Assembly: GCF_000308635.1 (NCBI RefSeq)
Contig: NZ_BAGD01000278.1
Location: forward strand, 1 to 64,000
Source of the DNA: Nocardia otitidiscaviarum NBRC 14405
Lineage (GTDB): Bacteria; Actinomycetota; Actinomycetes; Mycobacteriales; Mycobacteriaceae
Direction: 5' to 3'
Length of the DNA stretch: 64,000 nucleotides
Below the pieces are notes generated by a model, which was given only the letters and a program-made list of their open reading frames with translations, searched no databases and was not told the DNA's origin. This document shows positions 26,101 to 33,642 of this stretch, one piece after another (within the stretch, counting starts at the first letter, position 1; every line of letters begins with the position of its first letter). Position numbers and translations under genes: made by a program.

Positions 26101-29100
26101 ATCGATATCGGCGACGGGCGCGCCGGTGGTGTCGAGCCGGGCCACCACCGTCACCTCGTCCGGAATGGTCTCGAAGGCTCGCACCCCGTCCACGGCCACC
26201 GGCACCATGGCGCCGTCGTCCGCGCCGCCGGTGCCCGCCAGCAGCGCCGCCACGCTCTGCAGCGCGGCGTCCACCACGCACGGGTGGGCGAGGTGGCCGC
26301 AGTCGTGGGCCACCGAACCGTCCAGGGTGGCGACCACGGTCGAACCGGAGACGCGGAGGGCGGTGGCGCGGCGGAAGGTCGGACCGTACCGGAGTCCGCG
26401 CGCCGCCAGCCCGTCGTAGAACGCCGTCGGGTCCAGGGCGTACATATCGTCGACGTCGGGCAGCTCCATCTTGGTGGACTCGAAGACGCCGCCCTGGATC
26501 AGCCGCCCGGTGGCATGGGTGGTCCAGAGGGACCCGGCCATATCCCGGGAGCGAATGGTGAACCGGCCGGTGGACTCCTCCACCCGCAGTTCCACGACCG
26601 GGGCCGCGCCCTCGTCGATGACCAGCGGTGCGATGAAGCGCACCTCCTCCACCGCCACCCGGGTGGATTCGGTGCGCAGCGCGACCGCGCTCAGCGCGGC
26701 GTCCAGGTAGGCCGCGCCGGGCAGGATGCGCGCCTCGCCGACGACATGGTCGGCCAGCCACGGCATCGCGCCCACACTGAGCTGGAGACGCCACGAGGTG
26801 GTGGAGTTGTCCAGGTCCGGATCGCCCAGCATCGGGTAGCCGTCGGGGGTGCCGTGGCGGCGCTGCTGGAAGACGGGATTGAGGTTCTGCAGCCGGGTCC
26901 GCTGCCACGGGTAGCGCGGCAGGTCCACGTGCGGGGTCACAGTCTCGGTGAAGAGCGCGTCGATATCGAGGGCCCCGGCCGTGTACAGCCCGGCGATGGT
27001 CTGCCGGATGCTCTCGGCATCGGACTGCTTGCGATGGAGCGTGGGCACCGTGGTGCCGGATTCGCCCGCGCCGATGAGGATTTCGCGGATATTCGCGCCC
27101 AGCACCGGATGCGGTCCGACCTCCAGGAACACCCGGCTGCCCGCCCCGACCAGTGCGGTGACGGCATCGGCGAAGCGCACCGGCTGCCGGACATTGGCAC
27201 ACCAGTACTCGGCATCCCAGTCGCCCGCGGTGACCCGTTCCCCGGTGACCGTCGACCAGAGCGGAATGCGCGGCTCGGCGAGGGTGAGATCGGCCAGGGC
27301 CGTGCGCAGTTCGTCGAGGATCGGCTCCATGAGGTAGCTGTGATACGGCACCTCGACATGCAGCCGCTTGGCGAAAGTGCCCTGCTCGGTGAGGGTTTCG
27401 GCGATCTCGTCGAGGCGCGCCTCGGCCCCGGCCAGCGTCACCGCGCTCGGACTGTTGACGGCGGCCACATCCACCAGCTCGTCACCGTCGATGAGTTCCC
27501 GGGCGGCGGCGAGCGGGAGCCCGACGGCCAGCATGCCGCCCGATCCCGCGGTGGTGGCCTGCAAGCGGGCCCGGTGGTAGCTGACCAGGAGGGCGTCGCG
27601 CAGTGACAGCATGCCGGTGACGTAGGCGGCCGACACCTCACCGACGCTGTGCCCGACCACCGCGGCCGGACGCACGCCCAGCTCCGCCAGCATGGCGAAC
27701 AGCGACACCTGCACCAGGAAGTTGGCGGGCTGCGCGACCGCGGTCGTGGTGACCTTGGATTCCTCCTCCGGGCGCAGCAGCTCCTCGATGATCGACCATC
27801 CGGCGATCTCGGTGAACACCGCGTCGATGCGCTTCGCCTCGGCGGCGAAGACGCCGTCGGTCTCGAGCAGTTCACGGCCCATGCCCCACCACTGCGGCCC
27901 CATGCCGGTGAAGACGAAGACCGGTTCCGGATGCTTGCGGGCCACCGTCTTGGTCGCGCCGCGGCCGGAGCCGTGCGCGAAATCGACCAGGGCGCGCACC
28001 AGTTCGGTGTCGTCGCCGAAGGTCAGGGCGGTGCGGTAGGGGTGATGCCGCCGCCGGGTCCAGGCCGCCTCGGCCAGCCGGGCCGGGTCCGCGCCCTCGG
28101 CGATGAGCTGGGCGAAGCCCTCGGCCAGTTCGCGGGCGGCCTGCTCGCTGCGCGATGAGATCGGCAGTACCCCATAGTGTTTCGGAGCCCGCGCGGTGTT
28201 CGCGGTCGGCACGTACTCCTGCAGGATGGCGTGTGCGTTGGTGCCGCCGTAGCCGAAACCGTTGACGGCCACGGTCATCCGCTCGACCTCCGGACCGACC
28301 GGCTCGGCTTCCAGCTGGAGCCGGATTCCCAGTTCGTCGAACGGGATATCCGGATTCGGCTCGTTCAGCCAGCCCTGCGGGGCGATGGTGCGGTTGGCGA
28401 CGGCCAGCGCGGACTTGATGATGCTGGCGATGCCGGACGCCGCCTCGGTGTGCCCGAGCTGCGCCTTCACCGAACCCACGCCCAGGGGTGCGGTGCGGCC
28501 CGGCACCCGGCCGTAGGCATTGCCGATGGCCCGCAGTTCCAGCGGGTCACCCACCGGAGTGCCGGTGCCGTGCGCCTCCACATAGGTGACCTGGTGCGGC
28601 TCGATACCGGCCCGCCGGGTCACCGTCTTGGCCAGTTCCTCCTGGAGATCGGCATTGGGCACCGTGATGGCGGTGGTGCGGCCGTCCTGATTGGAGCCGG
28701 TCGCCTTGATGACGGCGTACACCCGGTCGCCGTCGCGCTCGGCGTCGGCGAGTTTCTTGAGCACCACCATGCCCGAGCCCTCACCGCGGCCGTACCCGTC
28801 GGCGGCGGCGTCGAAGGGCTTGCTGCGCCCGTCGGCGGCGAGGAACCCGCCCTTGCACATGGAGACGAAGGGTTCCGGGCCGAGCAGCATGGTGACGCCA
28901 CCGGCCAGCGCCACCGTGCAGTCGCCGCTGTCCAGGGCCTGGCAGGCCAGGTGCAGCGCGACCAGGGAGGACGAGCAGGCGGTGTCGACGGTCAGCGCCG
29001 GGCCGACCAGGTCGAGCGCGTAGGCGATGCGGTTCGACAGCATGGTGTAGGACGCGCCCACCGCGGTATGCATGTCCACGTACGGCAGCGCGGCGTTGGT

Positions 29101-29499
29101 GGTGGACACCGCGAGTTGGTCCAGGGTGAACGCGCCGAGGTACACGCCGACGGGCGCGCCGGTGATGCGGCCCGCCATTCCGGCGTCGTCGAGCGCCTCC
29201 CAGGCCACCTCGAGTACGAGGCGCTGCTGTGGATCCATGGCCGCGGCCTCGCGCGGCGAGATGCCGAAGAAGTCGGGATCGAATTCCCAGGGGTCACCGG
29301 TCATGAACGCGGCGCGCCGGGTGTACATCCGGCCCGGGGTGCGTTTGTCCGGATCGTAGTAGCGGCGATAGTCCCAGCGCGATTCCGGGATGTCGACCAC
29401 CCCGTCGCCCTTGCGGACCAGGAAGTCCCAGAACGATTCCGGTGAATCGATGCCACCGGCATAACGGCAGCCGATTCCGACAATGGCGATGTCCGACAC
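23158..29499 (-). CDS. Single-module fully reducing type I polyketide synthase (KS-AT-DH-ER-KR-ACP)
   Basis: A 2113-residue synthase in MAS/Pks2 domain order. KS (1-430): DTACSSS with Cys175, EAHGTGT His310, KAQLGHTE His350. AT (525-830): GMGPQWWGMG and GHSVGE Ser618; the specificity motif reads VPYH instead of the usual HAFH or YASH. DH (885-1160): DHVVGEARILPG, His918. ER (about 1440-1750): HGAAGGVGSAAVQIAK. KR (about 1790-1970): ITGGFGAFG and catalytic Tyr in GQYSYTAAN. ACP (about 2030-2095): LGLDSLMAVEF. No loading module or thioesterase, so it probably acts iteratively on a primed acyl chain. GTG 29499 is chosen from AGGAGCTCGTC and the MSDIAIVGIG start. Coupled to the alpha-oxoamine synthase gene. 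Confidence 0.93.
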   Translation of the reverse strand: MSDIAIVGIGCRYAGGIDSPESFWDFLVRKGDGVVDIPESRWDYRRYYDPDKRTPGRMYTRRAAFMTGDPWEFDPDFFGISPREAAAMDPQQRLVLEVAWEALDDAGMAGRITGAPVGVYLGAFTLDQLAVSTTNAALPYVDMHTAVGASYTMLSNRIAYALDLVGPALTVDTACSSSLVALHLACQALDSGDCTVALAGGVTMLLGPEPFVSMCKGGFLAADGRSKPFDAAADGYGRGEGSGMVVLKKLADAERDGDRVYAVIKATGSNQDGRTTAITVPNADLQEELAKTVTRRAGIEPHQVTYVEAHGTGTPVGDPLELRAIGNAYGRVPGRTAPLGVGSVKAQLGHTEAASGIASIIKSALAVANRTIAPQGWLNEPNPDIPFDELGIRLQLEAEPVGPEVERMTVAVNGFGYGGTNAHAILQEYVPTANTARAPKHYGVLPISSRSEQAARELAEGFAQLIAEGADPARLAEAAWTRRRHHPYRTALTFGDDTELVRALVDFAHGSGRGATKTVARKHPEPVFVFTGMGPQWWGMGRELLETDGVFAAEAKRIDAVFTEIAGWSIIEELLRPEEESKVTTTAVAQPANFLVQVSLFAMLAELGVRPAAVVGHSVGEVSAAYVTGMLSLRDALLVSYHRARLQATTAGSGGMLAVGLPLAAARELIDGDELVDVAAVNSPSAVTLAGAEARLDEIAETLTEQGTFAKRLHVEVPYHSYLMEPILDELRTALADLTLAEPRIPLWSTVTGERVTAGDWDAEYWCANVRQPVRFADAVTALVGAGSRVFLEVGPHPVLGANIREILIGAGESGTTVPTLHRKQSDAESIRQTIAGLYTAGALDIDALFTETVTPHVDLPRYPWQRTRLQNLNPVFQQRRHGTPDGYPMLGDPDLDNSTTSWRLQLSVGAMPWLADHVVGEARILPGAAYLDAALSAVALRTESTRVAVEEVRFIAPLVIDEGAAPVVELRVEESTGRFTIRSRDMAGSLWTTHATGRLIQGGVFESTKMELPDVDDMYALDPTAFYDGLAARGLRYGPTFRRATALRVSGSTVVATLDGSVAHDCGHLAHPCVVDAALQSVAALLAGTGGADDGAMVPVAVDGVRAFETIPDEVTVVARLDTTGAPVADIDLLDAEQNVILQIVGMRFGSIAPGRGALQRMTDIFFEDRWELRDPVDRAALPSPEGAFTLVVELGPEVSDRATAVAATAPRSELFATGDPNRVDLEDAVLERLRTAIAAEGVERLHVAVVAGSAYADLDALWTLRRLAVTIEGFLEVWLEQRGDEMPMTGDGSIHVSLITERAYAHPDEDAAPNPSHAALAGARRVLLNEQPRLRWRLVDVEPEVSTADLAAELAVPGAFGYDNADEVMLRNGLRWVTVVAATLPERLDKLDEAVPLTDPEANFTLELPKSRVLSRLGWRRCGRREPGPGEVEVRISAIGLNYKDPLKVIGVLTEQDMAETFFGTLPGMEGDGVVVRVGPEVDDLAVGDAVTLTSKGMISRYHTAPRDLIIKYDTDAEPGSCTSGTAFATADYALLELARVRAGDVVLVHGAAGGVGSAAVQIAKMHGATVIGTASTDERRAYVLDQGADHVLNSRSLNFADDVLGLTDGRGADVVISTAPGEILRRNFKAVAEFGRIVEIGKADIYGGGVLDMRLFDKNVSYHSFDLDRMLAKRRAETMRVIGRVNEHLAAQRYRRLPFELYGTNDVTKAFEDVARSTRLGRIALSLDDPAPLVRPDTRPVTVDSTARYLITGGFGAFGLAVGRWLVGRGARHLTLLGRGGARTDASRAQLAAWREQGVEIVTEQVDVTDAAAMAAVLARAHDADHPLRGVFHTAGVVDDKRVSVMDRDSLAAVYRPKIEGVHALRHGIAAVGAELDMFVLFSSGSAIFAGTGQYSYTAANIALQSVADVVARGGGEVLAVGWGHMSGGGMAEADENVARYLRTTGFDAIDMDEGTEFLEKALELDIHHQVAIIPVDWRTVGSTAPIFGMTGRVAALIAAAAEDDSAASHLVATLRELDEAQRGDVVAHMLAEQLAAVMGVDADSIDIHIPVPELGLDSLMAVEFGALVGKSVGVDLMSLKVGRSFTLAQAGARAAEVLVGGEQAGKEAA

Positions 29500-29555
29500 G
29501 ACGAGCTCCTCGGCGAAACTGGAGAATGGACCTGCTGATATCCCCCCGCTGTTCG

Positions 29556-30185
29556 TCAATCCGCGCGGACCGGAACCGGTGGGCGCAGGACGAAATTCAG
29601 CTCCGGACCGGTCTTTCCGATCCGAGCCTTGGTGACGAACTCGAAGCCGAAGCGGCGATAGTAGGCGACGTTGTCGTCCTTGGTTATCCCGCACACCGGC
29701 GCGGATTCCCGGTCGGCTTGCGCGTCGACCCAGTCGACCAGCGCGCGACCCACCCCACTGCGCTGAATGTCCGGATCGATGCCGAGATAGACCAGCAGGT
29801 GGTGCGGTTCGGCGGGTGCGACCCTGGCGATGGCCTCGTCGACGTGGATGCCCCGCACGGTGGCCGGCCCCATGGCCCACAGCAGCTGTGGCCCCGAAAC
29901 CATCTCGCGCCACAGTGATTTGCGGTATCCGGCGGGGTACCACAGCATCGCGCCGACCACCCGGTCGTCGAGCGTGGCGACGATCGCGCCGTCGCCGGGT
30001 AGGAAGCGGTGCCGGATCATCGTCCGCAGCATGCCCGGCGTGCGACGTTCGCGGATCGCCGCATCCGGGAAGACGTACTCCTCGATCGGATCGTCGGTGG
30101 CGAAGGCCGCCGCGACAACGCGAACGATTTCGTCGATGTCAGCCTCGGTGGCCCGGCGAATAGTCGGAGTGGCCGACTGATTCAA
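29556..30185 (-). CDS. GNAT-family N-acetyltransferase, first gene of the PKS cluster
   Basis: A 209-residue GNAT protein. The acetyl-CoA site is LLVYLGIDPDIQRSGVGRALVDWV (Q-x2-G-x-G/A, residues about 128-152), followed by the typical NVAYYRRFGFEFV. It probably transfers acetyl to an amine. The TTG start follows AAGGGA. The gene ends 56 bp before the PKS on the same strand; N-acetylation of the amino-ketone product is a plausible job, though GNATs are common and it may be unrelated. Confidence 0.85.
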   Translation of the reverse strand: MNQSATPTIRRATEADIDEIVRVVAAAFATDDPIEEYVFPDAAIRERRTPGMLRTMIRHRFLPGDGAIVATLDDRVVGAMLWYPAGYRKSLWREMVSGPQLLWAMGPATVRGIHVDEAIARVAPAEPHHLLVYLGIDPDIQRSGVGRALVDWVDAQADRESAPVCGITKDDNVAYYRRFGFEFVTKARIGKTGPELNFVLRPPVPVRAD

Positions 30186-30528
30186 GTCTGTCCCTTACAT
30201 TTTCGTGCCCATAGTCCGACCCCCGATGCCGAACTGTCCCTGCCTGCCCTACTGGACGGTAGCCGATGATGCTACTTGCCAGTAGGTTACACGCGTTCAC
30301 TGATCTCGCCACCGGTAACCGTTGTGGCATAGAACAATTCACCGCCGGATTGCATCGCGGAGGAACATGTTCTAAGGTGGCCCGCTCCGACAATGTCCAT
30401 GCGGGACTTCGCAATTGACTCAGACGGTTGAATTCCGGACATACTTCTCATTCTTCGAACTGTTATGCATAGCAGCTATGAACGTGTAGCCTGATCCCGG
30501 CCCTGAACACGACAATGCTCGTTCGGAA
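30186..30528. other. 343-bp divergent promoter region of the PKS cluster
   Basis: The stretch is less GC-rich than its surroundings and holds no gene. It contains the 39-bp inverted repeat described separately and must carry both the promoter of the GNAT-PKS-AONS cluster and that of the divergent small membrane protein. Confidence 0.55.
30248..30286. promoter_or_regulatory. Inverted repeat upstream of the GNAT-PKS-AONS cluster
   Basis: Arms CCTACTGGACGGTAGC and GCTACTTGCCAGTAGG pair over 13 of 16 positions around a 7-base spacer. Each arm is itself a short quasi-palindrome (CTAC...GTAG and CTACT...AGTAG), as expected for two adjacent dimer sites. It lies 63-101 bp upstream of the GNAT start. 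The cognate regulator is not in the immediate neighbourhood. Confidence 0.5.
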
Positions 30529-30828
30529 ATGGGGACAAGCTCCGTGCCACCCACATCGGCATACGGCTGGGGAAGCGGCGTCATCGACCAGCTGTCCAGC
30601 CCACCAGAGGTAACGCAATACCAGAATCCCGAGGATTCGCCCGCCACCATCGTCACCTACCAGCAGCTCGACTGGGCGATCATCGCTGTCGCCTGCGCCG
30701 CCGTGATAGCCCTCGCGGTGCTGCTGATGGTGCTGGTGAGCAATGCGGAATTCGGTGCGGGGCCACCGACCCTGCCCCCGCACCCCGAAGCCTGCCAGCC
30801 CTTCTGCGCGGGCGGCACGGGCTACTGA
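30529..30828 (+). CDS. Small single-pass membrane protein, unknown
   Basis: A 99-residue protein with an N-terminal polar part, one membrane helix (WAIIAVACAAVIALAVLLMV, about residues 50-69) and a Pro/Cys-containing tail (PEACQPFCAGGTGY). ATG 30529 or GTG 30544. No family is recognised. It is divergent from the PKS cluster and could simply be an unrelated envelope protein. Confidence 0.6.
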   Translation: MGTSSVPPTSAYGWGSGVIDQLSSPPEVTQYQNPEDSPATIVTYQQLDWAIIAVACAAVIALAVLLMVLVSNAEFGAGPPTLPPHPEACQPFCAGGTGY

Positions 30829-30927
30829 ACCGGGACCGGCCGATCCGCGCCGTCCCGATCTGCGAACCCGCATCGCCGCGTCACCGTTCGGCCGCGACGG
30901 CTGCGCCGCGGCCGAACGGAGGCCCCG

Positions 30928-31338
30928 TTACAGCACCCGCAGGACGCGCCGCGCGATGAGCGGATCGGCCAGCGGGCGCAGGGCGATCCGCATGAGCGCG
31001 AGGGCATTGTCGTCCCCGGCCACCCGGTTCACCTTCAGCACTCCGCAGGCCAGACACTGGTGTACCAGCGACCATTCGCCGTCGTCGCGCACCGACATGC
31101 TCACCGCCCGCATCCGCCCACGGCAGGTCGCGGACCGGTCGCCCGGAACTCGATCCACATGGCGACTGGCCAGACAGTGCGGACAGTGGTTGCGATGCGC
31201 CGTGCCCGGCGCGGCGACCGGCACGTCGAGCCGGCAGCCCACACACCGGAAGGTATCGCCGGATGTGCCCGCGCGGCCGTGCAGGACGGTTTTCCCGCGC
31301 TGTTCGCCTCGCGGTGTCGCCTTGTTTCGGCGCGGCAT
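30928..31338 (-). CDS. RNHCP-domain zinc-ribbon-like protein (second copy)
   Basis: A 136-residue protein with two metal-binding parts. FRCVGCRLDV...HRNHCPHCLASRHVD carries the family signature near residues 31-60, followed by GDRSATCRGRM and a second cluster HQCLACGVLKVNRVAGDDN near residue 100. The first Cys pair and RNHCPxC fit a zinc ribbon. Function of the RNHCP family is unknown. Its ATG overlaps the stop of the upstream paralogue by one base (TGATG). The N-terminus is Arg/Lys-rich. Confidence 0.85.
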   Translation of the reverse strand: MPRRNKATPRGEQRGKTVLHGRAGTSGDTFRCVGCRLDVPVAAPGTAHRNHCPHCLASRHVDRVPGDRSATCRGRMRAVSMSVRDDGEWSLVHQCLACGVLKVNRVAGDDNALALMRIALRPLADPLIARRVLRVL

Positions 31339-31718
31339 CACAGATCGCCGAACACTTCGAGCGGGAACGGCGGTTCGGCGAGCGGACGCACGGCCAATCG
31401 CATGAGGATCAACTGATTGTCGTCGCCGCACACCGAATGCAGCGCCAACTCGTGGCACCGCGTGCAGCGGTGCACGATGCCCCACTCACCGGTGCGCGAC
31501 ACCGCGATCGACAGTGGAGCCATGCGCGCCCGGCAGTCCGAGACACCGCCGTCGACGTGGTCGACGGTGTGCCGGGAGTGTAGGCAGCTGGGACAGTGAT
31601 TGCGCCGACTGCCGTCGGGCGCGAGGACGGCCACGGTCAGACCGCAGCGCAGGCAGGAGAAGGTTCCGGTCCGCAGGGTCGGACCGGGATCGTGCTGGGT
31701 GGAGAAAGTGTCGGACAA
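31338..31718 (-). CDS. RNHCP-domain zinc-ribbon-like protein (first copy)
   Basis: A 126-residue paralogue of the gene that follows it. It shows FSCLRCGLTVAVL...RRNHCPSCLHSRHTVD near residues 20-52 and the second cluster HRCTRCHELALHSVCGDDN. A TTG start is read because AAGGAGTGATC precedes it. The two copies differ at most variable positions, so the duplication is old and both are probably used. Function unknown. Confidence 0.85.
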   Translation of the reverse strand: MSDTFSTQHDPGPTLRTGTFSCLRCGLTVAVLAPDGSRRNHCPSCLHSRHTVDHVDGGVSDCRARMAPLSIAVSRTGEWGIVHRCTRCHELALHSVCGDDNQLILMRLAVRPLAEPPFPLEVFGDL

Positions 31719-31972
31719 CCCGGATCACTCCTTAGCCGAGAGCTGATGTGCAGACAGCAGGAGTAGGCCGAGTGCGCCTCGGTGACGCAGGTCGTTACGG
31801 ACGTGTCCGGTTGTGGGCGGCCATATCTCGGGCCGAGGCCACACCATGAGGCGCTCTCGGCGCGGGCTGGCTCATAAATCATCCCCTCCGGCGGGTGAGT
31901 TCGGTGTGCGCGAACAGCGCGGCGGCAACCGTAGCAGCGGCCGCGCTCCGGCCGCCACCGGTTTTCCGGCCG

Positions 31973-33538
31973 TCAGGTGCGTGGTCGGGCCAGGCGGGTT
32001 TCGTGGACGCGACCGCGCAGCGTCACCGATTCGCCCGGGTCCCAATGCTTGCGCTCGGAGGGTTCGGCGCTGCTCACGGCGGTGGCGGAGGCCAGGACGC
32101 GGCCGTCATCCTGTTTGGCCAGTTCGCACAGGCGGGCCGCCTCGTTCACCGGATCTCCGATGACGGTGAACTCGTAGCGGCGATGCGCGCCGACATTGCC
32201 CGCCACCACCCGTCCGGCCGCGACACCGATGGCGGCGTCGAATTCGATGGCGGCGCCGGACAATCGCCGCCGGATGGCGCGGGCGCTCGCGAGCGCGGCC
32301 CCGGCGGCGTCGGTCAGCGGCGCGGGGGTGCCGAAAATGGCCAGTGCGGCATCGCCCTCGAACTTGTTGACCAGGCCGCCGTGCCGCTCCACCTCGTCCA
32401 CCACGATGCCGAAGAACTCGTTGAGAATGGTGACGATCTCGTGCGGGGGCCGGGTCGCGGTCATGGCGGTGGAGCCGATGACGTCGATGAACAGCGCGGC
32501 CGCCTCGCATTCCTCCCCGCCCAGCTCCGGCTGCCCGGCCAGCGCCGCCGCCGCCACATCGCGGCCGACGTGGCGGCCGAACAGATCCCGGATCTGTTCG
32601 CGCTCGCGCAGTCCCGCCACCATGTGGTTGAAACCGCTCTGCAACTCACCGAGTTCGGTGCCGTCGTAGACGGTGACCGCCACCTGCAGATCACCGTCCT
32701 CCACCCGGCGCATCGCGGTGCGCACATTGCGGATGGGCGCGACCGTGGCGGCGAGCGTCTGCGTCATGAGCAGCAGGCCGAAGACCAGCGTCGCCCCGCC
32801 GAGCGAGAGCACGCAGACCGCCAGCCGCTCGGTGCTGACGTTCACTCCGGACAGCGCCAGCACCGCCACGATCATGAGCAGCGCCACCGGCGTGCCCGAA
32901 CCCAGCACCCACACCAGCAGCGATCGGCCGAAGACGCCGAGGCCGCGCTGCCGTCGGCGCGGTTCGGCCTCGAGCACCCGCGCGGTCACCAGCCGCAGGG
33001 CGAATTCGGTGATCAGGTAGCTGTTGGCGCAGACCACGACGGCGCTGAACCCGACCCCCAGAATGATCTTGGGCACGAAGGCCGGATCGACCAGGCCGTA
33101 CAGCGGCGTCAGCACCGCCATCCCGCCGAACCACAGCAGCGCCTGCTGATGCACCAGCCGTCGCGGTACCTTCGACGACGCGATGCGCTCCGCCTCGTTC
33201 GGAATCCGCTCCGGATCGGTGGCCCAGCGCAGCGTCCGCAGTCCAGACAGCGTGCCCCACACGAAACCCACCGCCAGGGCGAAGGTCACGTACACCGGGA
33301 CGGCCACGAAGTTCAGTAGCACCAGGTCCTGCGTGAACACCGACGGACCCGGCAGCACCAAGCCGATGAGCAGCGCCGCCACCACCACACCGGTGAGGTT
33401 CGCGAACAGCACCGGCACGGTCAGCAGCAGCTGCACGCGCACCCGCCGCGACGTCGCTCCCTGATCGGCGGGCCCCAGGAGGCGCGACCCGAACGGGGCC
33501 GCGCCCAGCGCCCTGGGCGTCACATCGCTGTCGACCAT
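31973..33538 (-). CDS. Class III adenylate/guanylate cyclase, membrane-bound with HAMP
   Basis: A 521-residue protein. About six membrane helices (residues 35-275) are followed by a HAMP domain (TLAATVAPIRNVRTAMRRVEDGDL, about 265-315) and a class III cyclase domain (from about 345). LFIDVIGSTAMT holds the first metal Asp, NKFEGDAALAIFG the second Asp and substrate site, and VIGDPVNEAARLCELA the transition-state region. The layout equals the mycobacterial Rv1318c/Rv1319c/Rv1320c/Rv3645 group. It makes cAMP at the membrane in response to an unknown cue. Confidence 0.93.
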   Translation of the reverse strand: MVDSDVTPRALGAAPFGSRLLGPADQGATSRRVRVQLLLTVPVLFANLTGVVVAALLIGLVLPGPSVFTQDLVLLNFVAVPVYVTFALAVGFVWGTLSGLRTLRWATDPERIPNEAERIASSKVPRRLVHQQALLWFGGMAVLTPLYGLVDPAFVPKIILGVGFSAVVVCANSYLITEFALRLVTARVLEAEPRRRQRGLGVFGRSLLVWVLGSGTPVALLMIVAVLALSGVNVSTERLAVCVLSLGGATLVFGLLLMTQTLAATVAPIRNVRTAMRRVEDGDLQVAVTVYDGTELGELQSGFNHMVAGLREREQIRDLFGRHVGRDVAAAALAGQPELGGEECEAAALFIDVIGSTAMTATRPPHEIVTILNEFFGIVVDEVERHGGLVNKFEGDAALAIFGTPAPLTDAAGAALASARAIRRRLSGAAIEFDAAIGVAAGRVVAGNVGAHRRYEFTVIGDPVNEAARLCELAKQDDGRVLASATAVSSAEPSERKHWDPGESVTLRGRVHETRLARPRT

Positions 33539-33642
33539 GGATGCAGCCTAGGCGTGATCACGAACCGCCTGCTGGGAGGCGTCCGGGCGCGCCCGCTCGA
33601 GCGCGTCGGAATCACCGGGATCGCCAGGCGTTGGCATGGGAT

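Noticed and set aside
24985..27606. An 873-residue open frame antisense to the PKS, and other long antisense frames at 28177-29445 and 23050-24891.
   Set aside because: They are His/Arg/Gly-rich with no domain motifs, whereas the opposite strand carries a complete PKS. Long antisense frames are expected at this GC content.
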